Shown piece by piece: positions 18,301-26,908 of a DNA stretch of 49,394 bases. The position numbers and the translations under genes are program-made. The stretch's first letter is position 1; each line of letters begins with the position of its first letter. Source of the stretch: a virus; IMG/VR virus record IMGVR_UViG_3300046001_004180, positions 1-49,394 of that record; one strand, given 5' to 3'. The notes under the pieces were generated by a model. That model did no database searches. It was not told the origin of the DNA and saw only the letters and a program-made list of their open reading frames with translations.

Positions 18301-20068
18301 TTCTACATTTGAATACATCAAGTTCTTAGAACAAGGGTATATCAATACCGCGGATAGCATCTTCCAAGGAGGCATGCACATAATGTCTCAGATGTCTGCT
18401 AAGGCCGGGTTCTCTAAAGGGGAGGAAATTGCTAGTGCCATTGCAACAGGCTCTCCTAGCACATTCCTTAAAGGAACTGTCTTTCAAGCGTATATTGTAG
18501 GGTCTGTTCCTATCCGTCAATGGATTGTTCAGTCATGGCAAGCTACTCGATTACTGGCATACAACCCATTAGGTCTTGTTGCATCAACAGATAGATTCAC
18601 AGGATATATGAGAGAGCTAATAAAACCTGGCTCAGGCTCACAATTGTCCAGAGACTTTATGAAGTTTGTTGATGAAAGTGGTATGGTTGCTGGTGTAGAC
18701 AGAAACAGCTTAGTTAGGGGTATTGGCTTGTCTATGGCAGATTCAAGTTCTGACTTCAAACGTGTCATGGGGAATATTGCATCTTTTCCTCAGACCGTGG
18801 GTTTTGATATCGGTGAAAAGATGAATCAGCTATTCCACTTAGCTGCTGTACATGAGAAATGGACAAGACGTGGTGCTGATTTAACAGATAAAACTGTTAG
18901 AGATTTAGCATTTGCTGAAGCTAGGGATTTGGGTTATGCAATGAATAAGGCTGGTGAGTACGCTTATACAACAGGAAGTGCTTCGGTTCTTCTTCAGTTC
19001 TTACAAATGCCACATAAAGCTCTTAACCAAATGCTCAATAGGAATCTTGACACTGCAACAAAACTGAGAATGGCAGGAATGGATTTGATTATGTTTGGAG
19101 CACCTGTCGGGGCTATTAGTGCTGTTGTAACAGCAGCAGGTGGAGATGGTGGAGATATTCTTCCAGATGATCCGATGATGCGGGATTTGTTTGTGTACGG
19201 AATGACTTCGACATTTACAAATGCTTTGCTTACAAAGCTGGATAGTTCAGGAGAACAAACACGTCTTGATCTAACAGCTCTTGCTAACACCAACATGGAT
19301 GGCTGGACTAAGATGCTATCTGCTCTGGTAGATGGGGAAGGATTTGCTGCATTAGCTGCTAGTCCTGCTGGTCAGCTGTTTGCTATGGAGGGTGTTAATG
19401 GGTCCCGTAGGGATGGACGTATCCCACAAGCCCTAATGACTATGGGAAGATATTTCAATGTTTTTGAAGAGATTGATCCAGAAAATCCTACAGAGTTCAA
19501 AGCAGTTGTTAATGATCTAGCCAAAATCACTTCAGGGTGGACCGCTTTGGATAATGCGCTAATCATGCTTGAATTGCGTAAGAAACAAGATAGGCTTGGT
19601 GTAACTGTGGATAGTTCAGTAACTGTTCCAGAAATAGCAGGAGCATTTATGGGATTTGGAACACTCACCACTAAAGAGCTTTATGAACTCACTCAGAGAC
19701 TATCTAAGGATACAAAGCATACGCAAGAGAGCAGGATGAGGAAGTATAATGCTATTATGGCTCACACAAAAGAAAACCTAAGCCAAGATAACCCTGATAT
19801 TTCAAGAACCCAAAGAACAACAAGTATGCTAATGCGAACATTCAAGGATGACCCAGAGGGGTTGGCTATGGTGCATAAGCAATGGGGAAAAGATATGCTT
19901 GGTAAGGAGCAGGGTTTAGTTCTTCAGATGTGGAAAGGAACTACCTTGCCAGGTTCTACAAAGTTTTTGGATAGCGTACGTATGGCCCCAAACCTAACTG
20001 AAGAACAGAAAGCAATTATGATTCAGCGTTATAAAGATGCACAGCAATTAAATAAAGGAAATAAATAA
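15398..20068 (+). CDS. Very large internal virion protein (T7 gp16-like core/ejection protein)
   Basis: At 1556 residues this is the longest gene in the window. No transglycosylase motif is present here; that activity is in the 21891 gene. The C-terminal third resembles gp16-type ejection proteins, with amphipathic membrane-active helices such as MAGMDLIMFGAPVGAISAVV and FLQMPHKALNQMLNRNLDTATK. The central region is Ser/Thr/Asn-rich and probably extended. It should be packed in the core above the portal and injected to form the channel through the cell envelope. Order differs from T7, where the gp15 homologue comes first; here the 607-residue protein follows. Confidence 0.8.
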   Translation: MELLPEDSSQIEAIDLSQMGGGLPTTSPVPESSIRNRAATSAILSGSDKIIADYKQLINEGTEGDDTTHNRIMEGVASSEKTKHMGALMRILGNPSIPLEKKRPLMGVVELTPKVDPKVVLASSSLEKGSEGEDVRGMTARIALVDSMAKLNKAQEQNQKIINSILAAHPDTSAETVGDMAAVEVMPFGRNIIGAKVAGKLGELTGAPVSIGGWVKNFLMPGSTRDEIQRTLESIPVEKRYEYSQKIADSIKESASIFHSENYYAQYKQAIDLLDSPRQTDTEIWTSNMFTLLDAFWVGSEIRAGVGALKASKAAATAAKEETIAGNFHLVDEPASPVNPFAARIGKEKPALPAPKAEDTVRRIKSNSVVRRENPVSVYSVVEQTNPEQARSLHKTIVEGTDEVAFALAGVSREQAIINNVYPQVGTESGSVLNKVDQSIVDAVENTGATRYTPEELVSATDTIKQDFRNATGLKANDAMSTFRMDGDHMIIDAHYGTQGGAFVTPEVAKEQAKYALRGYGVRDDEIVVMKRSGMDYVVANAGDVAAGDYMIKVSSKVAISDNMVTSWNPLEVKYNWADRLSTPMAEYAGIKARNFMDPGSMFDPVITRAATVATDQTVPFEIALLKPIKDFRNQMSVFKADRKLKVEDYIKEANLKGIAHDNFSLTARGFTDPEIKALESWKEIWDTNFYLENFDLIRTLRSQNFQVFDNQGTKLFGKPVAKNQNIGRVLDVQSGNVRNLSVSEMDSLYNQGGSYVALRRPITVQGFEVEHMMVRNTPSEHMRGLRDTDMALNYREGFYHIEYSKGSKFIDKIDATGKRSTVAVARNTKDAEMFKNSQTQVTGERYEIREDVKGYSKEGDGYWDVNNASGRISQRVRGTPLNTASGSVHLGPGVYTENPMDSAVRAAKSIAGRTMTRPMLETAKRRFIEQYGDMWAPNKVGGRDFPTNKTQIVDPVSHVSSRTADARSTFEYIKFLEQGYINTADSIFQGGMHIMSQMSAKAGFSKGEEIASAIATGSPSTFLKGTVFQAYIVGSVPIRQWIVQSWQATRLLAYNPLGLVASTDRFTGYMRELIKPGSGSQLSRDFMKFVDESGMVAGVDRNSLVRGIGLSMADSSSDFKRVMGNIASFPQTVGFDIGEKMNQLFHLAAVHEKWTRRGADLTDKTVRDLAFAEARDLGYAMNKAGEYAYTTGSASVLLQFLQMPHKALNQMLNRNLDTATKLRMAGMDLIMFGAPVGAISAVVTAAGGDGGDILPDDPMMRDLFVYGMTSTFTNALLTKLDSSGEQTRLDLTALANTNMDGWTKMLSALVDGEGFAALAASPAGQLFAMEGVNGSRRDGRIPQALMTMGRYFNVFEEIDPENPTEFKAVVNDLAKITSGWTALDNALIMLELRKKQDRLGVTVDSSVTVPEIAGAFMGFGTLTTKELYELTQRLSKDTKHTQESRMRKYNAIMAHTKENLSQDNPDISRTQRTTSMLMRTFKDDPEGLAMVHKQWGKDMLGKEQGLVLQMWKGTTLPGSTKFLDSVRMAPNLTEEQKAIMIQRYKDAQQLNKGNK

Positions 20069-21891
20069 TGGCAGAATTTGGAAGACAGGCCACACAGCTT
20101 TCTGACCCGCAAGGGTCGGGAACTGGGCCTATAGCAGCAGTTCAGGAACAAGCCTCTACAATCAGTTTAATGCCTGCTATTGGCTCTTTAGTTGACTTGT
20201 TTGGTAAGGGGTTGGCAGAGAGTAATAAAGCTTCTGCTGAGGCTCGTAAGAAGGCTGTAATTGATGAATATACCAGCAATGAGAAGGTTTATGCTGATGC
20301 CTATCTCGCAGGAGAGTGGAACAGCTCTCATGTAGGGTTAGCTTCTCGTGCCAACTATGCTAGGTTTATAGGAAGCAATTCTGAACTAGGAGAAGAGCTA
20401 AATAAGGCACGCTCTCGTATCTATGGTGGTACGGAGACAGGGGAAGCACAGAAGAAGGAAGATGCTGCTTTCGCTCGACGTGAGAAAGACTTGGCTGGTG
20501 CTGCGAGTATGGGGCTTCCAACTTATCCAGATATGGGGAAGAAAGCGGAAGATGCTGTATTAGAAGCCTATTACACTACAGTACGTGTAAACGAACAGAC
20601 ACGTAAAGATTTACAAGCTTCCTCTGAGAGACGAGCTGTTGCAGCAGAAGGAAGAGCTGTCGTATCTCAAGCAATGTCTGTGGAAGATCATGTAACTAAG
20701 AAGCGTTCTGTTGACGGACTAATAGCTATTGGCTCTGCAAACTTTGATGCCGTAGCTGCATTGGGGGAAGACCTTCAAGCACAGATGGCTAAAGGTATGC
20801 CGTATGAAACAGCCTTTGCTACGTTTAAAGCTAACAAATCACGTATAGAAGCCGGGATGACAGCTATCTCTGCTAGTAATCCCGAACTAGCAGGTCCTTG
20901 GAATAAGATGTTTGCTGATATGTTTAGCACAATTGAGCAGAGACTTGATCCTAAAGCTAAAACAGCAGATGAGGTTACACGACTTACTAACGAGTTTAAC
21001 ACCTTAGTTACTAAACAGAAGCTCGCAACTATAAAGAGTGATCCCGAGATACAGAAGCTTTACGTAGACAATCTCTTATTCGGTGATGCGGTTCTTCTTA
21101 AAATATCGCAATCCCCTGTAATAGAGCGATATATGGCCACCACATCAAAAGGGCTTCCAGCGGAGCAAGTGGTTGGTACAAAGAACGATAAACAGCTATT
21201 CTCTATAACCCAAGAAGCTCTCAAGAACCTAAACAGAGCAGATATTAAAGATAAAGATAAAGCTACTGCCCAAGCAGCCACTCTGGTTAATTCCCTATTG
21301 AAACAGACAGCAGGTATGCAGGGAGAGTTCTCCCCTAATGCCCTTAATCAGGCCAGTACATTCTTTAGCTCCTCTGAGTTTGGTAAGTGGAGTGTAGAAG
21401 GGAAAGCTGATCCGGTAAGTATAGCTAATGCTCAGAAGGTGTTTATGCAGAAGTATGACCCTGCTGTAAAACAAGCCGTTGTGGATGTATTAAACACTAC
21501 ACAATCGAATAACACTAAGATAGGTGATTCTGTTAAGATTGAGATGAAGGGCAATAAGATTGTATTCTCTAACACTCCTACAACAGCTCCAGTACAGCAA
21601 GGGCGTGGTACAGGGTTTGGTACTAACCCTCAGGAGAATAAAGAACAGCTTAATAAAGCTTCTGACGGTATTACGCAACTTGTACGTATGCACGCTCACT
21701 TAGAAGGTACAACAGACTACCCTAAATACTGGGAGGCTAATAAGCATTTGATTCTTCCATCCGTATTCCCTGATCCTTCTCGCCTTAAAGTGGGAGAGAT
21801 TCATAAAGGACAAGATGGTAAGAAGTATAAATACATCGGAGGTAATATGAATGATTTGAAGAATAGCTGGATGCTAATCAAGGAGGAGTGA
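20068..21891 (+). CDS. Internal virion protein (T7 gp15-like position)
   Basis: A 607-residue, largely helical protein beginning at the last base of the previous stop region (TAATG) with AAGGAAATAAAT upstream. Long Ala/Glu/Lys helices (NKASAEARKKAVIDEYTSNE, NRADIKDKDKATAQAATLVN) and repeated helical hairpins suit the tubular gp15-type core protein. It probably assembles with the 1556-residue protein and the transglycosylase as the ejection complex. No enzyme motif is visible. Confidence 0.72.
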   Translation: MAEFGRQATQLSDPQGSGTGPIAAVQEQASTISLMPAIGSLVDLFGKGLAESNKASAEARKKAVIDEYTSNEKVYADAYLAGEWNSSHVGLASRANYARFIGSNSELGEELNKARSRIYGGTETGEAQKKEDAAFARREKDLAGAASMGLPTYPDMGKKAEDAVLEAYYTTVRVNEQTRKDLQASSERRAVAAEGRAVVSQAMSVEDHVTKKRSVDGLIAIGSANFDAVAALGEDLQAQMAKGMPYETAFATFKANKSRIEAGMTAISASNPELAGPWNKMFADMFSTIEQRLDPKAKTADEVTRLTNEFNTLVTKQKLATIKSDPEIQKLYVDNLLFGDAVLLKISQSPVIERYMATTSKGLPAEQVVGTKNDKQLFSITQEALKNLNRADIKDKDKATAQAATLVNSLLKQTAGMQGEFSPNALNQASTFFSSSEFGKWSVEGKADPVSIANAQKVFMQKYDPAVKQAVVDVLNTTQSNNTKIGDSVKIEMKGNKIVFSNTPTTAPVQQGRGTGFGTNPQENKEQLNKASDGITQLVRMHAHLEGTTDYPKYWEANKHLILPSVFPDPSRLKVGEIHKGQDGKKYKYIGGNMNDLKNSWMLIKEE

Positions 21892-23126
21892 TGCCAGCTT
21901 TAGATTTGTTTGGACAAGATTTCTCTAAACCTAAAGCTGAGGTAGTGCAGAAAGTGGAGGAGAAGCAAGCTATCACAGCTTCTTCTTTCTTCGGCACTGC
22001 CTTCAATACAGCAGCCGAGAATGCAAAAGAAGTGACAGAGGGCAGTATTGTGGAGAGAGGGATTAGCAGTGCCCTTTCTTTCTTTGGTGTAGAGTTTAAT
22101 ACCAATAAGCCACCTCCTGCTGTAGAGCCTGTAACACCTCCTAAGGCTAAACCCATCACCGTAGAGAGTTTAATACCTGCAATTGTAAACACAGAGAGTG
22201 GGGGTAATCATGCAGCTGTGAATAAGATTACAGGAGCTAGGGGCATAACACAAATTCTCCCTAAGGTAGGGGCTAAGCCTGGATATGGTGTTAAGCCTTT
22301 ACAGAATCAAACAGAAGGTGAATACATACGCTTCACAACAGACTACCTGAAAGCAATGGTGAAGAAGTTTGATGGAGACGTAGAGAAGGCTGTAGCAGCT
22401 TACAACTATGGCGGTGTGAATGTAGATAAGCTTGTAGATAAGCATGGGGATAGCTGGAAAGATAAGCTCCCTTTAGAAACTAGAAACTATCTGAAGAAGG
22501 TGATGCCAGCTTTGGAAGTTAAGAGAAAAGAGACAGGGCTCCCTTCTTTCTTTGACCCTACCACAGACTATGTAGCTAATAGAAAACTCCCTATTACGGA
22601 TTATAAGACCTTAGAGAAAGAAGGAAAGCTCAAGAATCTCTCAGAAGCTTCTAATCAATTCTTACAAGATAATGCTTTTAAGATATCTACATATGATAAG
22701 AAAGGTTCTGATGTAGCAGGATTTGTCTATCCTAAAGAGGACAGGCTTTATCTAGGTTCTGATGATGCTAATACAGCTGTACATGAAGGAGAGCACATAC
22801 GTCAAGACAATCCAGAAAGTTTACATGATAAGAATATGGAAGCTATGCGTAATGGAAAGATTTCTCCTTCTAAAGCTTTATTTGAATACGCTAAGAAGAA
22901 TCACAGGACAACAGCTGTTTGGGAAGTGTTCAATTCTAGTAATGCCTTTGATGATAATTCTGAGTTCTTTGCAAACCTACAGGCTTTTGATAAACAGAAT
23001 CTAAAAGGGAAGAACTGGGGAGACACAGCTTTCTATAAGAAGCTAGAGAAAGATGTAGGAGAGAAGGAAGCACGTACAATGATGACAGATGCTCTATTAA
23101 CACTGGCAAGGAAAGGAAAACATTAA
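21891..23126 (+). CDS. Virion lytic transglycosylase (SLT) fused to a putative HExxH zinc peptidase domain
   Basis: The first domain (about residues 88-205) is an SLT goose-lysozyme fold. It has catalytic Glu in IVNTESGGNHAAVN, then GARGITQILP and AYNYGG, the three standard motifs. It would open peptidoglycan during genome entry. In T7 this domain is part of gp16; here it is a separate protein. The C-terminal half contains AVHEGEHIRQDN near residue 298 and DNSEFFANLQ near residue 357, the arrangement of an HExxH metallopeptidase with a downstream Glu ligand. Its substrate is unknown; virion self-processing or periplasmic proteins are possible. I chose ATG 21891, which overlaps the previous stop, over GTG 21888; AAGGAGG precedes it closely. 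Confidence 0.85.
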   Translation: MPALDLFGQDFSKPKAEVVQKVEEKQAITASSFFGTAFNTAAENAKEVTEGSIVERGISSALSFFGVEFNTNKPPPAVEPVTPPKAKPITVESLIPAIVNTESGGNHAAVNKITGARGITQILPKVGAKPGYGVKPLQNQTEGEYIRFTTDYLKAMVKKFDGDVEKAVAAYNYGGVNVDKLVDKHGDSWKDKLPLETRNYLKKVMPALEVKRKETGLPSFFDPTTDYVANRKLPITDYKTLEKEGKLKNLSEASNQFLQDNAFKISTYDKKGSDVAGFVYPKEDRLYLGSDDANTAVHEGEHIRQDNPESLHDKNMEAMRNGKISPSKALFEYAKKNHRTTAVWEVFNSSNAFDDNSEFFANLQAFDKQNLKGKNWGDTAFYKKLEKDVGEKEARTMMTDALLTLARKGKH

Positions 23127-23398
23127 TGCCAAAGAAGGGAGAGTTTAAAGCAGGAGCCTCAGCAGATACGATTAGGCAGAGAAAGTATAATTCTAAGCCT
23201 TCTAGTAAGAAGGATAGGGCTTCTAGGAATGCTGCTAGAGGTGAGGCAATGAAGGCAGGGAAGGTGAGGAAGGGAGATGGGAAAGATATTGACCATAAGA
23301 ATTCCAACCCAAGAGACAACCGTAAGGGTAATACACAGGTAATGGCTGCTAGTAAGAATAGGGCACTTAATCAATACGATAAAAGGAAAAAGAAATGA
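23126..23398 (+). CDS. Small basic HNH-like protein
   Basis: A 90-residue, very Lys/Arg-rich protein. The segment DIDHKNSNPRDNRKGNTQVM has the DH...N...N spacing of a minimal HNH (beta-beta-alpha metal) nuclease core. The preceding region is a basic tail. It sits at the end of the ejection module, so it may be carried in the virion. Nuclease activity is likely but unproven; a DNA-condensing role is the alternative. Confidence 0.65.
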   Translation: MPKKGEFKAGASADTIRQRKYNSKPSSKKDRASRNAARGEAMKAGKVRKGDGKDIDHKNSNPRDNRKGNTQVMAASKNRALNQYDKRKKK

Positions 23399-23535
23399 AG
23401 AAAGCAATGAAAGAAGGAATGAAAGAGAAGAAGAGTGGTAAGTCAGGCTCTAAGATGCACGAGAAGAAAGAATCAGGTAAGTTTAAATTCTTTGAGAAGA
23501 AGGGTGAGAAGGCTGCCAGTAAGAGTAAGAAGTAA
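23395..23535 (+). CDS. Lysine-rich 46-residue protein
   Basis: The ATG overlaps the previous stop (ATGA) and the TAA overlaps the next ATG (TAATG), so it is embedded in a coupled operon. Eighteen of 46 residues are Lys, with motifs such as KKGEKAASKSKK. Such polycations bind nucleic acid, and expression with virion proteins hints at a packaged DNA-neutralising peptide. The overlaps on both sides are the main evidence that it is translated. Confidence 0.6.
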   Translation: MKKAMKEGMKEKKSGKSGSKMHEKKESGKFKFFEKKGEKAASKSKK

Positions 23536-24083
23536 TGGCTTCCCTTAACGATGACCAGCATGCTTACTACAACCTAGTAGCAGATGTAGCAGTTAAGAAT
23601 CCTAAGCGTATATTCCTAACCTCTACGGGGATCGCTGGTGGCCCTACATCCTTGTTAGTGAATGGCTCTGTAACCCCTGTGGTCTTCTCAGCAGCACCTC
23701 TTACAGGAATGTGGGCTGTAGCAAACTTAGAGGTTTCTTATACGGTGAATGCTACATTAGTTCCTAGCAACTTCGGAGGAATAGCTACGCTCACTAATGG
23801 ATGTCAGCTTATCTTAATTGATAATGGTGTAGAGGTGGATTTGACAGAAGGAAACTACGTTAAGCAGAATGCTGATTGGTTTTCCTTATCTACAGATTGC
23901 TCTCTCGTAGATTGGAAGGGTACACATTTTACAATGGATGTTCATTTCCCTATCTATCAACAAACCGGTGCTTATATCAAGCTAGATAGTGCTAGAGGTC
24001 AGAAGATAGGCTTTAAGGTTAGTGATAACCTAACAACTGCATTCACGATAGGCAGGGTGTCTTGTAGATATATTGAAGTGTAA
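23535..24083 (+). CDS. Putative structural protein, 182 aa (beta-rich)
   Basis: This is the last gene of the late + strand run. It encodes a beta-strand-rich protein (PTSLLVNGSVTPVVFSAAP, TDCSLVDWKGTHFTMDVHFP) that resembles small virion surface or adhesin-like subunits. I do not recognise the family. The strong terminator starts six bases after its stop codon. Confidence 0.6.
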   Translation: MASLNDDQHAYYNLVADVAVKNPKRIFLTSTGIAGGPTSLLVNGSVTPVVFSAAPLTGMWAVANLEVSYTVNATLVPSNFGGIATLTNGCQLILIDNGVEVDLTEGNYVKQNADWFSLSTDCSLVDWKGTHFTMDVHFPIYQQTGAYIKLDSARGQKIGFKVSDNLTTAFTIGRVSCRYIEV

Positions 24084-24088
24084 ACGAA

Positions 24089-24122
24089 AAAACCCCCAAT
24101 CCAATTAAGGAAAGGGGGTTTT
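24089..24122. terminator. Bidirectional terminator between convergent modules
   Basis: AAAACCCCC (24089-24097) pairs with GGGGGTTTT (24114-24122). A and T runs on either side make it work in both directions. It lies where the late + genes meet the early - genes. Confidence 0.9.
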
Positions 24123-24129
24123 CTTTTAT

Positions 24130-24225
24130 CTAGTTATAATATCCACAGCTAGGGCACCAGTGTCGAGATATATCAAATACATGCCTACACTTTGTACACA
24201 CTGTGTAAATCAGCGGATCGGGCAT
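24130..24225 (-). CDS. 31-residue zinc-ribbon peptide overlapping the RNR gene
   Basis: An out-of-frame ATG inside the last codons of the RNR gene opens a 31-codon frame. It encodes CTKC, then 10 residues later CPSC (VCTKCRHVFDISRHWCPSCG), a clean rubredoxin-like zinc ribbon. No good ribosome site is visible, but overlap with the RNR stop would allow coupling. The two CxxC pairs argue against chance. It could be a small redox or metal-binding partner of the reductase, which is speculation. Confidence 0.45.
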   Translation of the reverse strand: MPDPLIYTVCTKCRHVFDISRHWCPSCGYYN

Positions 24226-26171
24226 GCACCGCTCGAACAGTCATCTTCAATCACAGCATCTATCTCATTAGCCTTATCAAGCTCAATAGGCTGTAACATA
24301 GATACATACTCCTCATACTCTTCCTTCGTTACAACAGCTTGAGGGAGATAGAGGTAACCTAGGTCCTTAGCAGTCTTAGTGGGATCAGCTCGGAACAAGA
24401 AGCTCACACCTACGTACACATCCCAGTTCAACATAAGCCAGTCAATGATTGATGGAACCTCCTCCACTGAATAGCTAATTGTAGCAGATACATTCTGTTG
24501 ACACCAGCTTGTCATCAACATCTTGTAACGCTCTAATTGAGCAACAGCAGATTCAAGATTAACATCCATCCCATTCCACTTATCAAACGGTACATCCTCC
24601 CACTTAACAGGAAAAGTAATCAAGACAGCCTCCTTATCGGAAGGATTCTCAATCACCTTATAGCCAGCAGCACGACAGAGAGGAACTAGCGGGTCATACT
24701 TACCGAAGTTTACACTGTTAAAGATATAGCGACCGAGGGGCTTGTGAACCCCTTCAGTTGTATCCATAACTTTAGACAGTGTTCCTGATGGCTTAATTGT
24801 AGTGACGTTCTTAGGACGGGGTGTCCCAAGTTCGTCAGCCATTCCATAAGCTCCCGCTGTTGCTGTTCGCTGAAGATCGGCATAGTCATATGATCCCAAA
24901 TCTGGTCGTCTAACGATACCAGTAAGACCAACCCCGCATAATCGTAGGAAGTCGTTATTGAGATGCCACGCTTCTTGAAGAACTCCATCAAGCAGGTTGA
25001 CACAGGTTTGGCGATAGTTGGCTCGACTAGCCAGATGTACTGCTCTTCGTAACCCTGCACTGTCTCCTTTGAACTTAGCAACATCCACCTCCGTTAGGTT
25101 ACAGAATGATTTATTACCTAATAAAATCTCAGCACAAGGATTTACTCCTTTGAACCAAGGTGCTCGTTTTGCAGCAGCTTCTCCATTAATAAAACCCGGC
25201 TCACTTCCCCCTGATTCAACCATGAGGTCAAAGATATGGGAAAGCGCTTCCCGTGTAGGCTTTTGTTTAAATAGTAAAGAATTGTTAGACTGTGCTCGTT
25301 GTACATTCTCTTCCCACCAGTTGCGTTTAGCTACAGCAAACTCTTCCCATTCCGCCTCGCCCACCTCAAACAGAGCAATCTCAGCAGATCGTCGGCTTGA
25401 GAGGACAGTGCCGAGCCAATTAACCAGATCAAGAATATCCATACGAGTGAGGAGGGAGTCTGCTCGTTTGTTTAGGAGCTTAGCAATTGCAAGATAGGCT
25501 GTACAAATGCTGTCGTCTCCTGAAGAAATCCAGCCATACCCTTTTAATCGTTCACCAGGAGGACGTATCTGGGAGAAGTCGAGGATGAGCTTCTTAGCAG
25601 GGTAGGGATGAGAAACAAGCTTTCCAACAGACTTACTCCAAGCTTCAGCACTATCCCCAACAGTGATTGTCCAAACCCCTGTTTCTTCATCAAAAGATTC
25701 TGAATTCTCAGTGTCTCCCCCTTTAGCTGTTCGGTAAGAGCGAATCACCTCAATATCAAGGATGGGCTTCTTAAAGCCGGTAAGTTGACCGATAATAGGC
25801 TTAAACCCTACACCACAACCTTGCATCAGTAGCCACAGGACATCTACAACGTCATACACTGTCTCTACATGAGTGAATGAGCAATTAAACTGAGAAGCTT
25901 CTCGTTTCTTTGCCACTTCTGTACCACCAAGCCACAGGGTGCGTCCTGAAACTAACACCTTACGCTCTAACATTAACTGTCGGAGTTCATAAAGCTCTTC
26001 AGAATGAGAAACACCATCTTTAGTTGCCCTATCCCAGAGCCAACCTTGATGACCAATAACACGATCAACAGTTTGTGTAAACGTCTCAAACACCGTGCCT
26101 TTCTCATCTAGTGGTCGATTGTAGGTACGACGGGCGATTAACTTACTACGTAACGATTGTTCTTGCATCAA
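24210..26171 (-). CDS. nrdJ: Class II (adenosylcobalamin-dependent) ribonucleoside-triphosphate reductase, monomeric
   Basis: This enzyme reduces ribonucleotides to deoxyribonucleotides using a B12-generated thiyl radical, without oxygen. All key positions of the Lactobacillus leichmannii type are visible: NCS (Cys97), NPCAEI (radical Cys346 flanked by Asn344 and Glu348), SFCNLTEV (Cys357), and a C-terminal CSSGAC pair (Cys645, Cys650) with the CxxxxC spacing that reloads the active site. Length (653) is close to the monomeric RTPR family but somewhat short. It is the last large gene of the leftward region, coupled to the exonuclease gene. The phage depends on host cobalamin. Confidence 0.95.
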   Translation of the reverse strand: MMQEQSLRSKLIARRTYNRPLDEKGTVFETFTQTVDRVIGHQGWLWDRATKDGVSHSEELYELRQLMLERKVLVSGRTLWLGGTEVAKKREASQFNCSFTHVETVYDVVDVLWLLMQGCGVGFKPIIGQLTGFKKPILDIEVIRSYRTAKGGDTENSESFDEETGVWTITVGDSAEAWSKSVGKLVSHPYPAKKLILDFSQIRPPGERLKGYGWISSGDDSICTAYLAIAKLLNKRADSLLTRMDILDLVNWLGTVLSSRRSAEIALFEVGEAEWEEFAVAKRNWWEENVQRAQSNNSLLFKQKPTREALSHIFDLMVESGGSEPGFINGEAAAKRAPWFKGVNPCAEILLGNKSFCNLTEVDVAKFKGDSAGLRRAVHLASRANYRQTCVNLLDGVLQEAWHLNNDFLRLCGVGLTGIVRRPDLGSYDYADLQRTATAGAYGMADELGTPRPKNVTTIKPSGTLSKVMDTTEGVHKPLGRYIFNSVNFGKYDPLVPLCRAAGYKVIENPSDKEAVLITFPVKWEDVPFDKWNGMDVNLESAVAQLERYKMLMTSWCQQNVSATISYSVEEVPSIIDWLMLNWDVYVGVSFLFRADPTKTAKDLGYLYLPQAVVTKEEYEEYVSMLQPIELDKANEIDAVIEDDCSSGACPIR

Positions 26172-26908
26172 TTATCCTTTGCTAACACTTTATGTTGTTT
26201 GATTGCTGTCTTACTACGGCTCCATGTCTTACATCCTTGACACTGGTAGCGTTGATACTTACAAGCCCCTGTATAAGCAAACCCTCGCTTCTGTAGGTGT
26301 ATCCCTCCACAGGTGGGACAAACCTCACCAAGGCCCTTGTACACCCCTACATTTGGATGATTTGGTATCCAAGGAAGGAGTTTGTAATAAAGCTCTTCAG
26401 TTAGGGCTACGTCTTGGATGTTATATTTCTTCATCATCTCCCAAGCAGCCTTATCCCCATTCATACATCCTATCCACATCTCATGTCCTGCATGTGCTTG
26501 CTTACCACCTAAACCTAGTTGTTGAGCAACAAAATCAAGCTTATTAGAAGCAAATTTAAACTGACGCCTAACGACAGGGAGCAAATCAACTTGTTTGTAT
26601 GTTGATGGAGGAGCCATGCCGTATAAGAGAAACTCACGATTAAGAGTAGGTATGTCAAAGCGTTTTCCATTATAATGTACAACAACATCTGCTTCATCTA
26701 ACATCTTGTGTGCTTTCTCAAGCATACGTTTTGTATACCCATACTGGATAGAATCATAAGTGGTTTCTTCATCCCCTACCCATTTAGCAGAAAAGCAAAG
26801 AAGATATCCAGGTTTGATAATCTGTTTAATAGCTACGTTCTGATCCCACAAGCCCCATACATGGGCTAGAGTAGGTGCGGTTTCTAAATCTAATACTAAT
26901 ATTTTCAT
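26168..26908 (-). CDS. DnaQ-like 3'-5' exonuclease with C-terminal zinc ribbon
   Basis: The N-terminal domain is a DEDDy exonuclease: Asp and Glu in LDLETAPT, Asp in HYNGKRFDIPTLNRE and Y-x3-D in KYNIQDVALTEELY. The last 50 residues form a zinc ribbon (CPTCGG ... YQCQGCKTW). Related proteins are found in phages as stand-alone exonucleases or resolvase-like RNase H-fold nucleases. The DNA polymerase of this phage also has an exonuclease domain, so this one may process recombination or primer ends. It overlaps the RNR start by four bases. Confidence 0.85.
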   Translation of the reverse strand: MKILVLDLETAPTLAHVWGLWDQNVAIKQIIKPGYLLCFSAKWVGDEETTYDSIQYGYTKRMLEKAHKMLDEADVVVHYNGKRFDIPTLNREFLLYGMAPPSTYKQVDLLPVVRRQFKFASNKLDFVAQQLGLGGKQAHAGHEMWIGCMNGDKAAWEMMKKYNIQDVALTEELYYKLLPWIPNHPNVGVYKGLGEVCPTCGGIHLQKRGFAYTGACKYQRYQCQGCKTWSRSKTAIKQHKVLAKDN

